Part shown: one piece after another, positions 8,701-16,689 of the stretch | Layout of the letters: every line of letters begins with the position of its first letter | How positions within the stretch are numbered: position 1 is the stretch's first letter | NCBI RefSeq assembly: GCF_000374165.1 | Contig: NZ_KB893761.1 | Location: 1-64,000 of the forward strand | Length of the DNA stretch: 64,000 nucleotides | Reading direction: 5' to 3' | Source: Parafrankia elaeagni | Lineage (GTDB): Bacteria > Actinomycetota > Actinomycetes > Frankiales > Frankiaceae | Translations under genes and position numbers: made by a program | Notes under the pieces: model-generated | Databases searched by the model: none | The model's input: the letters and a program-made list of their open reading frames with translations, nothing else | What the model was told of the DNA's origin: nothing

Positions 8701-9439
8701 GCCCGTCCACGCCGCCGGCCACCACACCGGTCGGGACGACCCAGAGCCGGCCACGGTGATGGACAGAGCCGTGTCTTCCTACACCCCGACGATCCGCGCT
8801 CTCGGTCACGCCCGTCGGCACGACACGGCCGCAGCCGGTGCGAGTATCCAGGACCGAGGCCTGATTGTGGCCATGCCGCGGACACCTGGCGCATCCGACC
8901 TGCCAGGCGCGACTGCGGAGGCTGCCGCCGTGAGCCGACATCACACGGGGCACCTCGAGGTGATAGTTGGCGCAGAGGCGACCCGCCGCTCAGTGCTGGC
9001 GGCGATGAAAAGGGCCCAGTGGGCACATTTCGCTTGTCACGGCGACGCGGACTTCACTCATCCGTCGGCGAGCCATCTACTCCTTAATGATCATCAAGAA
9101 TCACCCCTGACTGTCATCGACGTCTCCCGCCTGCGGTTGGATGCCCGGCTCGCTTTCCTGTCCGCCTGCTCCACCGCCCAGTCAAGTGGTCGCCTTCTCG
9201 ATGAGGCGATCCATCTCGCCTCCGCCTTCCATCTCGCCGGCTACCGCCATGTCGTCGGCACGCTCTGGCCTATCAACGACGCACTGGCGGTCTCGATCAC
9301 CGATGACATCTACGCCCGACTCGTAGGCTCGGCCCCGACCGATGTCGCGGGTGCCCTGCATGCCGTAGCTCGGCAGCAGCGCGCCCGACTGGTCAACCGT
9401 CCGTCGACCTGGGCCTCCCATGTTCACATCGGCGTCTAA
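5798..9439 (+). CDS. TPR-repeat CHAT (caspase-like) protease
   Basis: A 1213-residue protein. The start is TTG 5798, the only initiation codon after the in-frame TGA at 5783. After an N-terminal helical region (1-130), residues about 130-680 are roughly 46-residue TPR-like repeats with the recurring pattern NRFERTGDLADLDEATAVGR. A linker of 700-1000 leads to a C-terminal CHAT domain (about 1020-1213). This holds both catalytic blocks, HFACHG (His near 1079) and LSACST (Cys near 1125), followed by DEAIHLASAFHLAGYRHVVG. CHAT enzymes are cysteine proteases of the caspase/separase clan, and the TPRs usually hold them inactive until a partner senses a trigger. Here the likely partners are the two CATRA-type proteins upstream. 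Suicide-type cleavage on activation is an inference. Confidence 0.85.
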   Translation: MTRGARERGIREQALARLRERLALFSMHQDPEVILDPAALVDVEMLTDEVPDLVGDLEVLSAIGLLHWCRYLTLDAGQDRADLTRALALLAPLYWIDRASLPGVVLAFFEEHQPPRPDSPESIADRAIKLLEHSQTTGDLALLDDALPLLRSAVAALPPDSRFRTAHLANLTTALANRFERTGDLADLDEATAVGREALGVLNRDDPTSSVVLTNLCAVLLQRFSQTQDHTDLDASITMSRDAASCSSDSASLASSLSTLSAGLLLRFTLRGDLADLEESIESGCEGTRLSSPDDGHHSARLATLGNAFAERFERLGETGDLDAAVAVFRESVSAARAAYPDSVGFLAGLARVLTLRFSRLGRMADIDQAVALGRKVVATTPLGHSKRAVRLAALGNALQARFVRSGDLADLDAAIGVGWDAAKDLGADHQHRAATVANLGIALQSRFEQTGSGADLDAAISNYEQAVVVTPPGHPDHAGYLIALGQSLRLRFQRTENIADIDAAVAACREAVAVTPHDHPDRLAMLSNLSVVAQFRFAETEDMGDIDEVIAVGTEVVRACPSDHPLMSRYQANLSGAISARALRSGDTQDFDAAVKAGRAAIGSSPADHPERVRHLINLGESLRSRAEPLGVGGRTGDTDSWEADLREAIECGRQAAAIANAPPRERVVAARLWARAAAQAGRWREAAEGLDVAVSLAGLVAPRSLDRSDQEHQIEELGRLGSDAAACCVRAGQVDRAVELFEQGRGILLGQALESRTDLTVLTERHPNLARRFIAARDALDQPSAGAATPILSPADTASDSMHARHRRPDDSARTQRRRDAATAFTGVLADIRAMPGFERFLSPPLIRDLTAVSVDGPVVVVTVSTYGSYALIVTGGGVDTPIPLTTLTPEIVTSQVTAFITALDEGTNSPAAGAPAERVLAEILGWLWDELAGPVFARLGITGPPAPGEPWPRVWWCLSGLLSFLPVHAAGHHTGRDDPEPATVMDRAVSSYTPTIRALGHARRHDTAAAGASIQDRGLIVAMPRTPGASDLPGATAEAAAVSRHHTGHLEVIVGAEATRRSVLAAMKRAQWAHFACHGDADFTHPSASHLLLNDHQESPLTVIDVSRLRLDARLAFLSACSTAQSSGRLLDEAIHLASAFHLAGYRHVVGTLWPINDALAVSITDDIYARLVGSAPTDVAGALHAVARQQRARLVNRPSTWASHVHIGV

Positions 9440-9532
9440 CCTGACTTGGGCCACGATCTGATCGTCTCGCTGTTCTCAGACAGGTGACCTGCGGGTTTGG
9501 TCTGAGCGGCACGCACGGGCCTGTCTGGCGGA

Positions 9533-9593
9533 TCATGTCGTGAGCCAGATCATGACCGAGGCGATGACGACCTCGGACCGGTGGTACTGATGA
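9533..9593 (-). pseudogene. IS5-family transposase remnant, C-terminal end
   Basis: The complement encodes YHRSEVVIASVMIWLTT, the closing segment of IS5-family transposases. The rest of the gene continues at 10747-11009, on the far side of the inserted IS630 element. Confidence 0.6.
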
Positions 9594-9652
9594 TTAATGC
9601 GTGGTGTCAATATGCCTGGTGATGGCTGATGGTGTGTGGGTAAACCTTTTGC

Positions 9653-10192
9653 ATGAGGTATGCGACGGGTGGCGGGTTGACGCCCGTCGAGCAGGTGGAA
9701 CGGGAACGGATCCGGATGGCCGCGGCTGACCGGTTCGATCAGGGCGCGACCCGGGCGGAGGTGGCCCGGGAATTCAAAGTCACCCCGAAAACAGCGGGCC
9801 GCTGGTACCAGGCCTGGGAATCGGGGGGTGCGGCCGCGTTGCGGTCGACTGGCCCGTTGTCGACGTGCCGGTTGGATGATCGACAGCTGGCCCGGTTGGA
9901 GGCGATCCTGCGCCGGGGTCCGGGACCGTACGGCTGGGATGATCAGCGGTGGACGTTGGCCCGGGTCGCGGACGTGATCAGACGGGAGTTCGGACTCACG
10001 TACACGCTGCCCGGGGTGTGGATGCTGCTGGACCGCAACGGCTGGTCGTGTCAGCTCCCGGCGCGCCGGGCGATCGAACGTGACGACACCGCCGTCCGGG
10101 AGTGGCGCGATGAGCGGTGGCCGGCGGTAAAACCACCGCGGCGGCCCAGGCCGCCTGGGTCTGTTTCCTCGATGAGACAGGGCAGGGCCTGA
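9653..10192 (+). CDS. IS630-family transposase, upstream frame (DNA-binding part)
   Basis: 179 residues. Residues 20-75 form the helix-turn-helix region (RFDQGATRAEVAREFKVTPK, AGRWYQAWESGG), followed by a second winged-helix region with WTLARVADVIRREFGLTYT and VWMLLDRNGWSCQLPARRA. The catalytic part is in the overlapping downstream frame. At 10129-10132 the run AAAA in GTAAAAC lets a ribosome slip back one base, from GTA-AAA to the frame reading AAA-ACC, which joins both frames. Residues after about 165 in this frame are out-of-phase sequence. Confidence 0.8.
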   Translation: MRYATGGGLTPVEQVERERIRMAAADRFDQGATRAEVAREFKVTPKTAGRWYQAWESGGAAALRSTGPLSTCRLDDRQLARLEAILRRGPGPYGWDDQRWTLARVADVIRREFGLTYTLPGVWMLLDRNGWSCQLPARRAIERDDTAVREWRDERWPAVKPPRRPRPPGSVSSMRQGRA

Positions 10193-10734
10193 GGCCGCCA
10201 CGTGGTCGGACGTGGGCACGCCGTGGGGTGACGCCGATGGTGCGGGTGCCAGGACGGGGCGGGTCCGGGCGGGTCAGTGTGGTCGGGATGGTCTGCTACC
10301 GGGCGGGATGGCGGCCACGGCTGCTTTACCGGGCCCGGACCTGGCGCGGTGGTGACGGGCGCAAGGGCATCGGCTGGGAGGACTGTCGGGATCTGCTGGC
10401 CGCCGCGCACGCGCAGCTTCCCGGGGGCCGGCTGGTGCTGGTCTGGGACCGGGTGAACATCCACCGGCAGGGGGAGATGACCGGGTTCCTGCGAGAGCAC
10501 GCCGGCTGGGTGAGCGTGGTGTGGCTACCGGCCTACGCCCCGGAGGTGAACCCAGCCGAGGGGGTGTGGTCCCAGCTCAAACGCACCGCGCTGGTGAACC
10601 TGGCCGCCCGCAGCCTCGACGAGGTCTGCCAGGCGGCCAAGCACGGGCTGAAACGGATGCAGTACCGGCCCTCGCTGCTGTTGGGGTTCCTCGCCGAAAC
10701 CGGCCTGGCCTGGGAAGAGCTGTGGTCAACATGA
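10117..10734 (+). CDS. IS630-family transposase, downstream frame (DDE catalytic part)
   Basis: The reading frame carries the DDE catalytic core: FLDETGQGLRPPRG (first Asp), LVLVWDRVNIHRQG (second Asp) and YAPEVNPAEGVWSQLK (Glu). Translation most likely enters by -1 slippage at 10129-10132 instead of starting at ATG 10117, giving a fusion of about 360 residues, the normal size of the family. The frame is open to TGA at 10734 and looks intact. Confidence 0.82.
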   Translation: MAGGKTTAAAQAAWVCFLDETGQGLRPPRGRTWARRGVTPMVRVPGRGGSGRVSVVGMVCYRAGWRPRLLYRARTWRGGDGRKGIGWEDCRDLLAAAHAQLPGGRLVLVWDRVNIHRQGEMTGFLREHAGWVSVVWLPAYAPEVNPAEGVWSQLKRTALVNLAARSLDEVCQAAKHGLKRMQYRPSLLLGFLAETGLAWEELWST

Positions 10735-10746
10735 ATCTACGCATTA

Positions 10747-11009
10747 AAGCTTGGTAGTGCCCGCGTTTGCCGTAGCGGGTCGCCAGCTCGCGGTACTGCG
10801 AGTCGGTTGAAGCAGCGTTCCACCACGTTGCGCTGCTTATAGAGCTGCGCGTCGAACGCGGGCGGGCGTCCGCCCGCGGACCCGCGACGGCGCCGGTCCG
10901 CTTTCTGGTCCTTCTTTTCCGGGATCTTGTGGTATTTACCCTGCGTCCGCAGCGACTTTCGGATTTTCTTTGCTGGTGTAGGCCCTGTCGGCCAGGAGAT
11001 GGCCGGGGA
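10747..11009 (-). pseudogene. IS5-family transposase remnant, internal part
   Basis: The complement encodes ADRAYTSKKIRKSLRTQGKY, then GSAGGRPPAFDAQLYKQRNV and VERCFNRL, typical of the C-terminal half of IS5-family transposases. At about 10800-10830 the frame slips, because QYRELATRYGKRGHYQA continues in another phase. It ends at the IS630 insertion. Together with 9533-9593 it represents a dead copy; its upstream edge abuts the end of the candidate immunity gene. Confidence 0.75.
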
Positions 11010-11477
11010 TCAACGGAGCAGGAGGGACTCCCCGCACTCGCAGGCCAGCGTGGCCTCCACCGCCAGTGCGCTCTGGTGGCGCAGCATGTCGGTGAGTTCC
11101 GAGGCGCTCCCGGGTGACAGAGCCAGGTTTCCCTCACAAACCACGAGCGAGCGCCCGGCCTCCCCGGGCCAGAGTGAGAGTTTGTACCGGTTCTCGGCGT
11201 GCAGCGTCAGCAGTCGGGCTGCCACCAGCCGAACGATCTGGTCGTCGATCTCCCGCACGTGCCAGACCACGTCGAGGAGTACGGGACTCCACTGTGTGTC
11301 GGCATCAGTCTTCGTCTGGGGGCCCTGAACGACATCGACGGAGACATCGAACTGGAGCGGACAATCGAAAGGGTCCGGGACTGTCACCCAGGCCCCGTAT
11401 CCTTCGCTGTCCCGGATTGGTTTAAAGTCGAACTCGGTGTTCCTGAATCCTTCCTCAATGATGTCGAACACGTCCAC
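11010..11477 (-). CDS. Candidate immunity protein for the RHS toxin
   Basis: A 155-residue protein from GTG 11477 with AGGAGC six bases upstream. The start overlaps the last 23 bases of the RHS gene, the usual place for the immunity gene of a polymorphic toxin. Residues 1-60 (FDIIEEGFRNTEFDFKPIRD, AWVTVPDPFDCPLQFDVSVD) and the acidic helical second half look like a small soluble cytoplasmic protein with no signal peptide. I recognise no named immunity family. The last codons (ESLLLR, then TGA) lie exactly where the IS5 remnant begins, so the native C-terminus may have been replaced. Confidence 0.5.
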   Translation of the reverse strand: MDVFDIIEEGFRNTEFDFKPIRDSEGYGAWVTVPDPFDCPLQFDVSVDVVQGPQTKTDADTQWSPVLLDVVWHVREIDDQIVRLVAARLLTLHAENRYKLSLWPGEAGRSLVVCEGNLALSPGSASELTDMLRHQSALAVEATLACECGESLLLR

Positions 11478-14400
11478 GGGATCGCTCCTGGAAGTCGGCG
11501 AGATGCTGCCACGCGGGGAGTGCTGGTCGGATCTGCACGCGCGGCAGCGGCGGACGCGCCACAGCGGGTGATGCCGGCACGCTCGCGCTGGTTGGGACCG
11601 TGCCCACCGTGTCCGTTCTTCCAGTCGGGAGAACGCGGCAGGGCGCCAGCCCGAGGGGATCGACGAGCACGGTGGGGTTGTCGACGTACGTCCGTGGGTT
11701 CGGAGCGGGTGCCAGACCGAGGGGGTCGGCGCTGAGATAGCGGCCGCATTCCGGATCGTAGTAGCGGTGCCGGTTGTACGACAGACCGCTTTCACGATCA
11801 AAGTACTGACCAGCGAAGCGAAGCGGGTGATCGTCCCTGCAGCCGTCCGCGATGTCCGGCCCGTGCAGCGGGAGCCCCCACAGCGTGGAACGCGCCAGCC
11901 AGGCAGCCTCGCCGTCGCGCACGTCCACGAGCGCAGTGGGCGTACCAATCTGGTCGGTCACCATCCCGAAGACCTCGACGGTGGTCTCCGCCCCAGCGGA
12001 GTCTGCGATGGAGCGCGTGGAGGTCTGCATGACCGGGGTGACGGTGGAGGGCAGGTAGTCCCACGTGGTCGTTTCGCGTCGCGGGTTTACGGAGGACGAC
12101 CTGCACGTCTCCACCATCGTCTCGCCGTCCCATGCGAACAGCGTCCGTTCGACGGTGCCGTCGGCGAGCTCCACGGCTTTCTCGATCCGGCGCCCGAGTG
12201 GGTCGTACCAGTAGCGGCACCGGGTACCGTCCGAACTTTCGAAGCCGACGAGGCGGTCCTCGCCGTCCCACTCGTACCGCGCCAACAGCTCGTCGTCTTG
12301 GCCTGAGTGCTCCCGCCGGCCGACTCGCCGGCCGCGTTCGTCGTGCCAGTAAGCCACGAGGTCGTCGCCGTCTCCGGCGCTCACCAGGAGCGTGCCGGCG
12401 TAGGTCCGGCCACCTCCACCGCCGCGGCGGCCAGCCGCGGTGGCAGTGGGCCAGTGGGCGGCCGCGATGTTGCCGGCCGTGTCGTAGGCGTACCGCTCCA
12501 TCCCGCTGTCGCCCTGGACGAGGGTCACCCGTCCGGCGGCGTCCAGTTCGTAATGCCACCAGCCCGACACCGAGTCGTGGACGCCCACGAGCAGTCCGTC
12601 CTCACGGTATGTGTAGTCGCGTTCCCACGTGGTCGGCTGGCGCGTGCCGAGCGGGTCGGGGGACGGGCGAGTGACCAGTCGCTGGGACGCCAAACTCGTG
12701 CCGTTCGCCCAGCCCTGGTGCAGCGTGGCCACCTCACCGAAGTCGACCCGCGTCGGTGCGCCCGAGCCGTCGTGGCGCAGCGCCGTCACCTCTCCGTCCG
12801 AGGCGGTGAGCTCCGTCAGCCGGCGCCGCGCGTCGTAGGACCAGGTGCTGCGAACACCGGACGGCGTCCGTCGGTGGAGCCGGCGGCCCAGCGGATCCCA
12901 ACGGGAGACGACGGCACGCCCATCCTGGCTCTCCGACAGCACCCGGCCCAGCCGGTCGCGGGTGATGTCCAGCCGCGACGTGGGCGACACCGCGGCGATC
13001 AACCGACCCGCCGCGTCGTGGACGAACGTGACGCGCTCGCCGTTCGTGATCTTCGCGACCACGTTGCCGGCCAGGTCCCGGCGGTACTCGACGCGGACAG
13101 CGCCCTCACGCGCGACGACAGCACCGGCGGCGTCACGTTCGTAGCGGACGGTCCGACCGTCGAAGTCGGTTTCACGGATGAGATGGCCGGCCGCGTCGTA
13201 CTCGTAGGTCCAGACCTGACCTGCATAGTTGGTCACGCTGCGTAGCCGCAACTCGGTGTCGTACCCGTAGGTGACCCTGTTCCCGTCTGGGCCGACGCGT
13301 GCGGTCGTCATGTCGAAGTGCCCGATCTCGAAGCGGGTCAGACGCCCGGCCCGGTCCGTGTGGGAGACGAGATTGCCCTCACCATCGTAGGTCCAGCGGT
13401 CGCATACGCCGTCCGAGGTCGTCCGGCGGACCATGCGGCCCTCCAACGACCAGTGGAACCGGACCGTGTGGCCCGTGGGGTCAACGACGCGCACCACACG
13501 ACCGAGCTCGTCGTAGCTCAGGCGAGACTGGCCGCCGGCGGGGTCGATCAGGACCGTCGGAAGACCGGCCCGGTTGTTAACCATGCGGTGAACGTCTCCG
13601 ACGGCGTCCACGACACTCGTGACCGCGCCGGCGGGACCGCACATGTACGCGGTGGTCGCGCCCTCGGCGTCGACGACGGTCCTGAGGGCGCCCCGTTCGT
13701 CGTAGGAATAGGTCCAGTGGGCGCCATCCGGGGTGAGGACACCTGTGGGAAGTGGACTGTCGTCGTACTGGTACCGGGTCACGGCATTGTCCGGGCGTTC
13801 GACGGAGAGCAGGTTGCCGAGGGCGTCGTAGCGGTTTCGAATCACCCGGCCGATGGGGTCCGTCCGCGCCAGCAGCTGGTCATGGCGATTCCACTCGTAG
13901 GTGGTGCTATGGCCGTTCCCGTCAATCTCGCGCACAAGCTGGCCGAGCGCGTTGGCGACGTACGTCGTGACGTGCCCGAACGAGTCGGTGACCGAGGTGC
14001 GGTGCGCATCGGCGTCGTAGGCGAGCTCCGAATCGAGGAAACCCTCCGGTCCCCGCGTCCGCACACACCGACCGGCCTCGTCGTATTCGTAGGTGTACTG
14101 GTCGCCGTTGCGATCTGTCCAGCCGGAGATGCGTCCGTGCTCATCGTGTACGAATGTCGTGGGAACTCCGGACGAGTTGGTGACGGACCGCAGCCGGCCG
14201 AGGGAGTCGTAACCGTACCGGATCAGGACCTGCCGCCGACCGTCGACCTTCGCACACAGCGCGGTCACGCGGGTGCCCTCCGACACGACATCGACCCGGT
14301 AGCCGCCGCTGTGTCGGACCGCCCTGGCCAGGCCTGCCCCGTCACGGTCGATGCGAACCCAGTTCTCGTGCCGGTCGGTGATCTTGAATAGCGGCAGCTC

Positions 14401-16491
14401 GACCGACCCGTCCTCGCGGACGGGGTCGGCGTCGCCGCCGGGAGGCGCGCAGAAGGAGCGGAACCTACCGTCGTGCCGGTTCATGACCGTGTAACCGGCT
14501 CCGGCCTGGGTCAGCGCCAGCTGGCGATCCGCGCTCGCGACGACGACCTCGCCGGTGGCCGGGGCCGGGAACCACAGCAGCTCGCCGTCCTCGGCTACGT
14601 AACCGACGCGAGAGCCGGTGACGACGAGCCGTACGTCGAACAGCGAGCACCACCCCGGTCCGAAGTGCCAGCCCACCGGATTGGCCGACCCGTAGGAGCG
14701 GCCCAGCGTCAGGGCGAGCGTGCCCGGTAGGTCCACGTCGACGACCTGCATGAACATCTCGCCCGTGACCACGTCGATCGGGTCCCTGCACGGTTTCTGT
14801 CGGCTGCTGCCGGGTCGACCGGAAGCGAAGACCAGCCCTTCCCGTTTCATCTCCTTCGCGAGTCTGAGCGCCGAGCGGACGGGCTTGGGCTTCGACTGCG
14901 AACCCTTGCGCTGGGACGTACGCGGCCTCGGCGACGGCGCCGGCCGACTCGGCCGCTGGCCCCGGCGGCGCTCCTTCTGCAGCCGGGCCCGCGCGATGGC
15001 GCTGACCTCGTCCCGCTGCTTGGTGATGTGCTTGTCGATCATTCTGGCCAACCGCCGTTTCGGCGTGTGTCGCGGCTTCTTCGTCGAGTTCCGCGAACGC
15101 CCGCCCTTGAGCGGCTTCGTGCCGTGCCTCGGGTTGTCACGGCCGGGAAGCACGCCCGTCCGGCTCGTCAGGCGGCCTCCCTCCACCCGTTGCGACGACG
15201 GGCGCCGTACTGCGCTCACCGCGGCGTTCGGCTTTCTCTCCCGCGAGGTCGACGGCGTCCGCTGGCTGCCGGCCGGACTCCGCGCCGGAGATCTTCCTGC
15301 GGTCGTGGCGGTTGTGGAGCCGGGACGTCCGCTGTGCGCCCTGCCCGTGCGAGCACGCCGGAGCCGGCGCGGGACCTCGGCCGGGTTATGACGCGTCGCC
15401 CGCGTCAGCCCGCCGCGGGAACGGCGTGCCGCCGAGACGTCAGCGGTCGAGGCGCGGGACGTCGTGCCACGTCTACGATCGACGATCGCCTGCCTGGGGC
15501 GCGGCTGGCGGGCGAGGGACCCGCGCTTCGCGGCCTGCGGGCTGGGCCGGACCCGGGACGGCTGGGTGCCGCGTACGCGTCGGGGATGGACCGGCGCCGG
15601 GGTCGCGGCCGACCGCTGGCGCCGGGATGCGGGACCGCCGAATCCGGACCGAGCCGCCTGACTCCGTGGGACCCGAGTGGACGCGCCGCCACCGGTCAGC
15701 CCCGAGCGGCGCCGGCCCGACTGCTCGCCCCGGCGCGTGTTGGTGCGGACCCTGGCCGCGCGCAGTGGCTTGGCTCGGACCGGCGGCGGGTCCGGCAACG
15801 CGCGACGCCGGCGCGGGTTCGCCGGCGCGGACCTGCTGGCCCGGGTCTGCCTTCGCTGCTTCGCGCGTTCGTGCACCTGCCTGCCCGAGCGCCGCGGTGT
15901 GGACGCGCGCTCTCCGGCCGGCACGGCCTCACGACGTCGGCGAAGTGCGCCGGCCACCACGGCACGGGCTCGCTTTGACGTCGGCGCGGCGGTGCGTGGA
16001 GAACCACTTCGGAACAGACCGGTGCCAGCCTCGACCGAGGCCGTGGCGTCGACCGTGGCGGGCGGGCGTGTGGCGGCCGACCGGGGCGGGTGCGGTGCTT
16101 CGGTGGGTCGGGGTCGCGGGCGCCTCCTGACGCGCTCGCCAGGCGGGCCGGCCGCGGCGGGGACCGTGGCGGCGACCGGAGCAGGAGCCGGCCTGACGGT
16201 CCAGCTCGGACGGCGCGGGCGCGTCGAGTTCGGATCTGTCGGCCGGGCGGACTCGACGGTGGGCGGGTCCGGGGCCGGCCGACGTGGTCGACGCGCGTGC
16301 CGCCGCGGCACGTCCTGCTGCGCCGCGACCACCCGCGCGGCGCCCAGCGGCGGGATCACGCCGTCAGACGGCGGTTGAGCGAGCGGCCGCCGGCGGGCGC
16401 GAGACCTGGTCGGTGGGGAATCGTCGGTCGAGGCCGTGACGGTGGCGTCCGGCCCAAGAATGCCCGTATTGTGCCGATTGGCGCGGATCAT
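11455..16491 (-). CDS. Giant RHS/YD-repeat polymorphic toxin-like protein
   Basis: A 1678-residue protein from ATG 16491 (GGGGCGAGG upstream). Residues 1-560 are extremely rich in Arg, Pro and Ser, without a signal peptide; G/C-ending codons support real coding at least from about 480. At 565 (CRDPIDVVTGEMF) begins the N-terminal module of RHS proteins. About 20 YD-type repeats follow (for example YEYDEAGRCVRTRGPEGFLD) up to the RHS core end HRYYDPECGRYLSADPLGL, then YVDNPTVLVDPLGLAP near 1617. RHS repeats form a shell that encloses a C-terminal toxin released after DPxGL. Here only about 61 residues remain after it, short for an enzyme domain, and no nuclease or deaminase motif is visible. 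The toxin may be a small peptide or a truncated tip. Confidence 0.8.
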   Translation of the reverse strand: MIRANRHNTGILGPDATVTASTDDSPPTRSRARRRPLAQPPSDGVIPPLGAARVVAAQQDVPRRHARRPRRPAPDPPTVESARPTDPNSTRPRRPSWTVRPAPAPVAATVPAAAGPPGERVRRRPRPRPTEAPHPPRSAATRPPATVDATASVEAGTGLFRSGSPRTAAPTSKRARAVVAGALRRRREAVPAGERASTPRRSGRQVHERAKQRRQTRASRSAPANPRRRRALPDPPPVRAKPLRAARVRTNTRRGEQSGRRRSGLTGGGASTRVPRSQAARSGFGGPASRRQRSAATPAPVHPRRVRGTQPSRVRPSPQAAKRGSLARQPRPRQAIVDRRRGTTSRASTADVSAARRSRGGLTRATRHNPAEVPRRLRRARTGRAHSGRPGSTTATTAGRSPARSPAGSQRTPSTSRERKPNAAVSAVRRPSSQRVEGGRLTSRTGVLPGRDNPRHGTKPLKGGRSRNSTKKPRHTPKRRLARMIDKHITKQRDEVSAIARARLQKERRRGQRPSRPAPSPRPRTSQRKGSQSKPKPVRSALRLAKEMKREGLVFASGRPGSSRQKPCRDPIDVVTGEMFMQVVDVDLPGTLALTLGRSYGSANPVGWHFGPGWCSLFDVRLVVTGSRVGYVAEDGELLWFPAPATGEVVVASADRQLALTQAGAGYTVMNRHDGRFRSFCAPPGGDADPVREDGSVELPLFKITDRHENWVRIDRDGAGLARAVRHSGGYRVDVVSEGTRVTALCAKVDGRRQVLIRYGYDSLGRLRSVTNSSGVPTTFVHDEHGRISGWTDRNGDQYTYEYDEAGRCVRTRGPEGFLDSELAYDADAHRTSVTDSFGHVTTYVANALGQLVREIDGNGHSTTYEWNRHDQLLARTDPIGRVIRNRYDALGNLLSVERPDNAVTRYQYDDSPLPTGVLTPDGAHWTYSYDERGALRTVVDAEGATTAYMCGPAGAVTSVVDAVGDVHRMVNNRAGLPTVLIDPAGGQSRLSYDELGRVVRVVDPTGHTVRFHWSLEGRMVRRTTSDGVCDRWTYDGEGNLVSHTDRAGRLTRFEIGHFDMTTARVGPDGNRVTYGYDTELRLRSVTNYAGQVWTYEYDAAGHLIRETDFDGRTVRYERDAAGAVVAREGAVRVEYRRDLAGNVVAKITNGERVTFVHDAAGRLIAAVSPTSRLDITRDRLGRVLSESQDGRAVVSRWDPLGRRLHRRTPSGVRSTWSYDARRRLTELTASDGEVTALRHDGSGAPTRVDFGEVATLHQGWANGTSLASQRLVTRPSPDPLGTRQPTTWERDYTYREDGLLVGVHDSVSGWWHYELDAAGRVTLVQGDSGMERYAYDTAGNIAAAHWPTATAAGRRGGGGGRTYAGTLLVSAGDGDDLVAYWHDERGRRVGRREHSGQDDELLARYEWDGEDRLVGFESSDGTRCRYWYDPLGRRIEKAVELADGTVERTLFAWDGETMVETCRSSSVNPRRETTTWDYLPSTVTPVMQTSTRSIADSAGAETTVEVFGMVTDQIGTPTALVDVRDGEAAWLARSTLWGLPLHGPDIADGCRDDHPLRFAGQYFDRESGLSYNRHRYYDPECGRYLSADPLGLAPAPNPRTYVDNPTVLVDPLGLAPCRVLPTGRTDTVGTVPTSASVPASPAVARPPLPRVQIRPALPAWQHLADFQERSRGRVRHH

Positions 16492-16689
16492 GGCCTCGCC
16501 CCGTTCGAGTCAGTCTTCGCCTGGATTCTGTCATCCGCCGGGTACTCGCGGCGGCGAATACTCGTGGTTCCCGTCGTCGTGTGGTCGGGGCGCCGCATGG
16601 AACCGATAGATACCGCAAACTCCTCCGGCCGTGGCGTCCACGGCTTATAGTCACGTCATACGCTGGGCAGTCGTCCGCGGCGCCAGGAC
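16492..16689. promoter_or_regulatory. Divergent promoter region between RHS and SPFH-HerA-CHAT operon
   Basis: These 198 bases separate two genes read in opposite directions and must hold both promoters. The GC content drops locally around 16610-16670 (CTTATAGTCACGTCATACGC). I cannot point to a defined operator. Confidence 0.4.

Larger units (their letters stand above)
9594..10746 (+). mobile_element. IS630-family insertion sequence nested in an IS5-family remnant
   Basis: Imperfect inverted ends begin TTAATGCGTGGTGTCAATATG on the left; the complement of the right end begins TTAATGCGTAGATTCATG. The element carries two overlapping frames that make one DDE transposase by frameshifting. Halves of a decayed IS5-type transposase lie on both sides, so the IS630 copy came second. 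IS630 elements duplicate TA at the target; the exact outer bases are uncertain by 1-3. Confidence 0.75.

Noticed and set aside
15028-16650. Long plus-strand frames opposite the RHS head
   Set aside because: They are mirror frames of a high-GC coding region: Arg/Gly/Pro-rich, no domain and no ribosome site; the minus frame has better third-position bias, clearest from about 15040 downward.
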